Positions 21,384 to 24,775 of a stretch of 24,775 nucleotides of DNA are shown here, one piece after another (the stretch's first letter is position 1; each line of letters opens with the position of its first letter). Both the position numbers and the translations under genes were made by a program. The notes beneath the pieces were generated by a model that was not told where the DNA came from, ran no database searches, and was given only the letters and a program-made list of their open reading frames with translations. This DNA comes from a virus: the IMG/VR virus record IMGVR_UViG_3300005782_000026, positions 1 through 24,775 of that record. One strand, given 5' to 3'.

Positions 21384-21554
21384 TTATAAAAACTCAGCCA
21401 TAATTTCATCTGCTGTTTCCTCTACAAAATTATCCGGCTGAAAAGTTGTTTCATCTGCCAGCCACTTGTCCACAAGAACGGAAATATCAAACTCTTCACT
21501 GACTTCGATACAGACGTGCATAATATTTGTTTTTTTATCTTTTGTGTGTGCCAT
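21384..21554 (-). CDS. 56-aa acidic protein with structured leader
   Basis: The product starts MAHTKDKKTNIMHVCIEVSE and is acidic in its C-terminal half (ADETTFQPDNFVEETADEIM). Start 21554 has GGGGAGGTTATA upstream. The frame extends to 21602 but that part is the hairpin region. It is the first gene of a two-gene insert between the two lysis-module copies, with its own promoter (21712-21740). It has the look of a phage moron: foreign position and independent transcription. Function unknown. Confidence 0.58.
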   Translation of the reverse strand: MAHTKDKKTNIMHVCIEVSEEFDISVLVDKWLADETTFQPDNFVEETADEIMAEFL

Positions 21555-21579
21555 TATAACCTCCCCTGTAAATAAACCA

Positions 21580-21649
21580 AGGGCAACCGCAATGGGAATC
21601 ACCCATTAAAATTAGGCACAAGGGGATGCCTGAAAGGATCGGTTGCCCT
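21580..21649 (-). ncRNA. Three-way-junction RNA structure in the leader
   Basis: In the minus-strand RNA a closing stem AGGGCAACCG (21649-21640)/CGGUUGCCCU (21589-21580) of 10 bp encloses two hairpins: AGGCA/UGCCU with an 8-nt loop and AAUGGG/CCCAUU with a 5-nt loop. It ends 13 nt before the GGGGAGG SD of the 56-aa gene and starts about 55 nt after the expected transcription start. It does not match tRNA, tmRNA or a riboswitch class I can name. A cis-regulator is likely; a DNA hairpin for recombination is the alternative. Confidence 0.5.
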
Positions 21650-21711
21650 CGTAAATTAGTTATAATGTTTTTTGTGGATTTCACTTAATCCCCTTGAATT
21701 TGATTGACTAC

Positions 21712-21740
21712 AACATAAGTAAACCCTCCTAAAATGTCAA
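21712..21740 (-). promoter_or_regulatory. Probable promoter of the inserted two-gene unit
   Basis: TTGACA (21740-21735), 17-nt spacer, TATGTT (21717-21712). The -35 is perfect and the -10 matches 4/6. It would produce a leader of about 150 nt before the 56-aa gene, holding the three-way junction. Confidence 0.52.
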
Positions 21741-21809
21741 GTGAGTAATTTAGGGACTAATATAAAATACCATAAGGGTTGCTTATGTTAATCAGATTTT
21801 AGGAATGAG

Positions 21810-21938
21810 CTATTTATTCTTAGCAATTCTAATGATTAATATGATAATACCAATTAGTCCGGCCAGGGAAAGACCTGTGATCAGTCCGACCCTTAGAGCT
21901 ATTCCAGCAATAATGTCTATGATTATTTCAAAATGACA
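21810..21938 (-). other. Open frame for a membrane segment, no start codon
   Basis: Forty-two codons read CHFEIIIDIIAGIALRVGLI..., with a long hydrophobic helix and a basic end (RIAKNK). This is good membrane-protein sequence, but no ATG, GTG or TTG precedes it, and the frame overlaps the end of holin-like copy B in the -1 frame. It may be an eroded gene or a frameshift extension of copy B. Confidence 0.3.
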
Positions 21939-21940
21939 GG

Positions 21941-22297
21941 TTATTTCATGTACGGCACTAAATCGCCTACCGCTTTTCTGGCTCCTACAATGCCGAGAAC
22001 GACACTCCCGCCGTATATCATTTCCAATATTTGAGGGGAAATAACTAAACCTACGCTGGTTGATACGGTTATGCCGACAACAACGACAACTGCTGCATAA
22101 CTTCGCCAGCCTTTATTGCCGGAGAGCTTTTGAATAGCTAACCGAATAAATCCGAACCCAATCGCACCAGCAACCGCAAATACTTTTTCTGGAACGATCT
22201 CGCCGGTCAAAACAGGAATTAGAACAAGTACCGCGAACAACAACGCAATGAGATAAGCTTTCTTTCCATTTAAAAATTCTTTGATTTTTTCAAACAT
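21941..22297 (-). CDS. Holin-like membrane protein, copy B
   Basis: A 118-aa product starting MFEKIKEFLNGKKAYLIALL. Hydrophobic segments lie at about residues 14-33, 38-55, 68-88 and 92-108, with the loop AIQKLSGNKGWRSY and a C-terminal ARKAVGDLVPYMK. AAGGAG is in place, formed by the last codons of the upstream gene. It is homologous to copy A but not to a named holin family. Its place in the lysis cassette makes holin the best guess. Confidence 0.7.
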   Translation of the reverse strand: MFEKIKEFLNGKKAYLIALLFAVLVLIPVLTGEIVPEKVFAVAGAIGFGFIRLAIQKLSGNKGWRSYAAVVVVVGITVSTSVGLVISPQILEMIYGGSVVLGIVGARKAVGDLVPYMK

Positions 22298-22299
22298 AA

Positions 22300-22707
22300 C
22301 TAATTCTCCTTCCTAAAATAATTGATGATATCACCGATAATTTCGATGATCTTTTTAAATATGATCTCCCAAGACACCTTCCCCTCTCCATTTATTAATT
22401 TCTTTGTTCCGTGAGCTGCACCAACTCCGGCAAAAGCATATCCAATCCCCTGAGCTAAAAGAGCCAATCCTCCGGTCAGTACAGTTTCTCCGGCTATAAC
22501 TGCAAGTCCTCCGATGATTAATTTCTTTCCATCGATCCATCCCCACACATCTCTTACCTTGACTTTCGCTCGATCAAAGATATTTACTTTATATTTTACT
22601 TTTTTTGTCGGTATTCTCGGAGGCGGTTCAATAATTTTACCAGCTTTCATATAGGGCAACCGAACTCTGACCCCTAATTCTTTGGCACTTTCAAGAAAAC
22701 TTTTCAT
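22300..22707 (-). CDS. Membrane protein of the lysis cassette, unknown
   Basis: A 135-aa product. A basic, Pro-rich N-terminal part (KIIEPPPRIPTKKVKYKV) is followed by one long or two short hydrophobic segments (about residues 61-98, IIGGLAVIAGETVLTGGLAL...) rich in Gly/Ala, and a C-terminal amphipathic helix. It overlaps the endolysin gene by 17 nt. Its 3' half is duplicated at 20962-21111. It may help membrane disruption alongside the holin-like protein. Confidence 0.65.
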   Translation of the reverse strand: MKSFLESAKELGVRVRLPYMKAGKIIEPPPRIPTKKVKYKVNIFDRAKVKVRDVWGWIDGKKLIIGGLAVIAGETVLTGGLALLAQGIGYAFAGVGAAHGTKKLINGEGKVSWEIIFKKIIEIIGDIINYFRKEN

Positions 22708-23215
22708 TTTTTAAATCATCCCTAAATTTATCTAAACTGAATAACATCCCCGGACAGGTCTTTGATGGATCATATTCCCTGTGACCTTTTACATCGTCTG
22801 GAGTTAAATTATATATTTTTAAAATCATATCAATAAACTTCACACCCAGATTCCACATTTCAACCGGAGGAGATACTAAATCATAATCACCTACAAAAAC
22901 AAACCCGAATGATTTATTATTCATATTTTTTGCCCTGCAATGCGCTCCCTTTTTCAGCCATGATCTGCCAAATAAAATCTGATATCTTTCATTAATTAAT
23001 TCAGATCCTGCATGATACCCAGTTTCATCCCAGGGAAGTTTTATATTGTGATTATTAATCCCCTGATCAATAGCGGCCATCGCCTCATCTTCTGAAATAA
23101 TATTTCCTTTATAAGCATAAGATTCGTGATATAATTGGATATCATCCCATGAGACGGTTTTTGAATCTTTTGTTTTAGAATAATGCAAAATGATTTTTTT
23201 TGGTTTTAAAATCAT
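22691..23215 (-). CDS. N-acetylmuramoyl-L-alanine amidase endolysin (Amidase_2/PGRP type)
   Basis: A 174-aa zinc amidase that cuts the bond between N-acetylmuramic acid and L-Ala in peptidoglycan. Zinc ligands fit H11 (IILHYS), H145 (VKGHREYDP) and C154 (KTCPG), as in T7 lysozyme. Supporting family motifs are DETGYHAG (66-70), KGAHCRAKNMN (90-100) and SFGFVFVGDYD. It has no signal peptide or cell-wall-binding domain, so release needs a holin, consistent with the neighbours. ATGA overlap with the upstream gene. Confidence 0.92.
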   Translation of the reverse strand: MILKPKKIILHYSKTKDSKTVSWDDIQLYHESYAYKGNIISEDEAMAAIDQGINNHNIKLPWDETGYHAGSELINERYQILFGRSWLKKGAHCRAKNMNNKSFGFVFVGDYDLVSPPVEMWNLGVKFIDMILKIYNLTPDDVKGHREYDPSKTCPGMLFSLDKFRDDLKNEKFS

Positions 23216-23424
23216 ATTAATCTTTTTATCAATAATGCTAATATAATACCCAGACCATCAAAAAACAAATCAATTAAATGATCCCATTTTTGCCAAAGAC
23301 CCGACTCAATCTGAGTCCCTTCAATAGTAATCCCCACTATAACAGCATAATCCCATCTAAAAAATGTTATTAAAAAACACAATCCGCAATGAGCAAACCA
23401 ATCGATTGGATGAGACATCTTCAT
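23212..23424 (-). CDS. 70-aa membrane protein, VanZ-like pattern
   Basis: Two or three hydrophobic segments with buried polar residues: HPIDWFAHCGLCFLITFF, then AVIVGITIEGTQIESG, then DHLIDLFFDGLGIILALLI. The order D-H...E...Q...D-H...D...G recalls VanZ-like and small phage membrane proteins. It overlaps the endolysin start (ATGA), so it belongs to the lysis cassette and is a second holin candidate. Confidence 0.6.
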   Translation of the reverse strand: MKMSHPIDWFAHCGLCFLITFFRWDYAVIVGITIEGTQIESGLWQKWDHLIDLFFDGLGIILALLIKRLI

Positions 23425-23428
23425 TTTA

Positions 23429-23785
23429 TTATTCCTTTGAATTCTGTTCTTTTATCGTATCTTGAACGGCTTTCTTGATTGCCTCGGCCTCCTCGATAGT
23501 AGTATCAGCATTGGCAGAATCAATGATCCTTAATATCCTTTTCAACAAAAAAGAATTCGCCGCTTGTTCGGCTTGCACATTTATTTCAAGAGAATCGATT
23601 CTCGCCTTGTTCGATTTTGAAGTTTTAACAGAATCCTTAACGGCATTATAGGCGTTTACCGAACCATATATCCCCCCTACAATCATAACGATCAATAATA
23701 GCCATGCGGTGATTGCTCTGGCATTCGGCTTATTAAGTTTCAATACAATTTTACCATTCCCGTCATGTTCAAGCGGAGTCTTCAT
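23429..23785 (-). CDS. Membrane-anchored coiled-coil protein, spanin/XhlA-like
   Basis: A 118-aa product. A short cytoplasmic N-terminus precedes one transmembrane helix (residues 25-45, ITAWLLLIVMIVGGIYGSV). The rest is a charged coiled coil (KDSVKTSKSNKARIDSLEIN... IEEAEAIKKAVQDTIKEQ). This layout fits inner-membrane spanins (Rz) or XhlA-type proteins; no lipoprotein partner is seen. AAGGA precedes the ATG. Confidence 0.58.
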   Translation of the reverse strand: MKTPLEHDGNGKIVLKLNKPNARAITAWLLLIVMIVGGIYGSVNAYNAVKDSVKTSKSNKARIDSLEINVQAEQAANSFLLKRILRIIDSANADTTIEEAEAIKKAVQDTIKEQNSKE

Positions 23786-23799
23786 AATTCATCCTTTCT

Positions 23800-24775
23800 T
23801 TAATCACAAGTTGTAGCCGGATTTATAAGAACAAAATTTGTCCCATCATACACCAACAAAGCCACTCCTGCTGCTACAATATCACTATTCGCTGGATCAG
23901 CCCCAGACACTGTTTTTATATTCTTAGCACCCAACCCATTCACATTCAATGTACATGCCCCAGTATTAGCTGTTGTAACCGTTAATGTAACCATCATACC
24001 TGTTGTATAAGCAGAAGCTGGAGGACCAAGTGTTAAAACATATACATCATCTGCTCCAACATTATCGTCTGCTCCGTGTTGTTCACCATATATTGGCACA
24101 TCTCTGTTAATATCAATAGCTCCTGAAACCGTACCGGTAAGATTGTTCCCTGATTTGTCATACCAAAAACCTGAAGCTATTCCATCTGGTTCATATTGAG
24201 CTACACAACCAATAGAATTACATTCTATTTCATCAAATAAAACAGTTTTTCCATCACTTACTGTACCAGCTACTATTTCAATTTGAACTTTATTATTCGT
24301 TTCAGTTGCAACCCATTCAACAGTAGCAATAGCAAAACCAGCGGCAACAGTAATACCTGTTCCATTTTCAATAACTGCATCCGCATTTGTTAGTGCATTG
24401 ATTCTCACTGTTGAACCTGCTCCAGTACCATCTTTTGCTAATACAGTTGCTCTATATTTTTTCCCAATAGTCAATGCAGCTTCATCTGTAAATGTAGCAG
24501 CATTCGCACCAGTTGTAACAGTATATGTATATTCAGTACCGTTATCAGTCAATGCACCATTTATATCTGTCCAGTTTGCAGTATCGTCATCACCACAATC
24601 ATCTGATGGAACGATTAATGTCTGACTTGCTCCCAGATATTTGTAAGGTATTGGAGCACCAGAGGATAAGGCTTTGACTTCATTATAAGTTAGATCATAA
24701 TTCCAAGCATAAAATTTCACCATAACAAGCTTCAAAAAGGAAGCATTTCCTCCACCGGAATGACTCTGACAACCA
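23800..24775 (-). CDS. Tail-fibre/receptor-binding protein with LamG end, 5' part cut by window edge
   Basis: The frame is open to the right edge (at least 324 codons); a TTG at 24735 is internal and has no convincing start context. The first visible residues, 'LVMVKFYAWNYDLTYNEVKALSSG', are the closing strand of a LamG/concanavalin-like domain. Next comes a carbohydrate-binding-like beta domain (about residues 40-175: NWTDINGALTDNGTEYTYTV... KVQIEIVAGTVSDGKTVLFD), then a C-terminal Gly/Thr/Asn-rich domain ending in a 'VLLVYDGTNFVLIN' strand typical of phage fibre tips. It sits before the lysis genes, as receptor-binding proteins often do. Host receptor unknown. Confidence 0.78.
   Translation of the reverse strand, partial: GCQSHSGGGNASFLKLVMVKFYAWNYDLTYNEVKALSSGAPIPYKYLGASQTLIVPSDDCGDDDTANWTDINGALTDNGTEYTYTVTTGANAATFTDEAALTIGKKYRATVLAKDGTGAGSTVRINALTNADAVIENGTGITVAAGFAIATVEWVATETNNKVQIEIVAGTVSDGKTVLFDEIECNSIGCVAQYEPDGIASGFWYDKSGNNLTGTVSGAIDINRDVPIYGEQHGADDNVGADDVYVLTLGPPASAYTTGMMVTLTVTTANTGACTLNVNGLGAKNIKTVSGADPANSDIVAAGVALLVYDGTNFVLINPATTCD

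Noticed and set aside
21580-21649. tRNA
   Set aside because: The closing stem is 10 bp, there are only two inner arms, and there is no TTCRA loop or anticodon arm of 5 bp with a 7-nt loop.

Overview
The window is almost entirely phage DNA and every supported gene lies on the minus strand, so transcription runs from high to low coordinates. It is AT-rich, has strong GGAGG-type ribosome-binding sites and near-consensus sigma-70 promoters (TTGACA-17-TATATT), and contains no rRNA, tRNA, integrase or host gene. It looks like about 25 kb of a tailed (Caudoviricetes-type) phage genome or prophage from an uncultured bacterium. Strong Shine-Dalgarno use argues against a Bacteroidetes host; the host cannot otherwise be named.

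Layout in transcription order. (1) 24775-20590: the 3' end of a LamG-type tail-fibre/receptor-binding gene cut by the window edge, then a lysis cassette (membrane/coiled-coil protein, small membrane protein, zinc amidase endolysin, two holin-like membrane proteins). Part of this cassette is duplicated. Between the copies sits a two-gene insert with its own promoter and a 70-nt three-way-junction leader. A textbook intrinsic terminator closes the unit at 20553-20591. (2) 20542-20018: a short regulatory unit with a strong promoter, an Xre-type HTH gene and a hypothetical gene. (3) 19955-13940: an early/replication operon: several tiny genes, a RecB-like PD-(D/E)XK exonuclease, an SSB-like protein ending in DLPF, a VRR-NUC nuclease, a replication-initiator-like protein, a helicase-loader-like protein and small zinc-ribbon proteins. 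(4) 13735-9000: an accessory region with two paralogous exported proteins. Between them lies a run of short genes (unknown, DUF2695-like, one-TM peptide, Lar-like anti-restriction, Cys-rich), and four of the junctions hold an imperfect hairpin with the layout of an integron attC site. (5) 8933-1: a strong promoter, then the packaging/head operon: small terminase, large terminase, portal-MuF fusion, Mu-I-like protease/scaffold fusion, decoration protein, major capsid protein, a hairpin, a 57-aa gene, and a repetitive fibre-like protein with a signal peptide that runs off the left edge.

If the genome is circular or circularly permuted, unit 5 would continue through tail genes outside the window into unit 1. 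This would give one late transcript from 8933 round to the terminator at 20560-20590, and early transcripts from 20542 and 19955.

Most interesting points: the integron-like cassette run inside a phage genome (11.35-12.66 kb); the paralogous exported proteins flanking it; the duplicated lysis module enclosing an autonomous insert with a structured leader; and a signal-peptide-bearing repetitive protein encoded directly behind the capsid genes. Several genes shorter than 60 codons are annotated here from direct translation.
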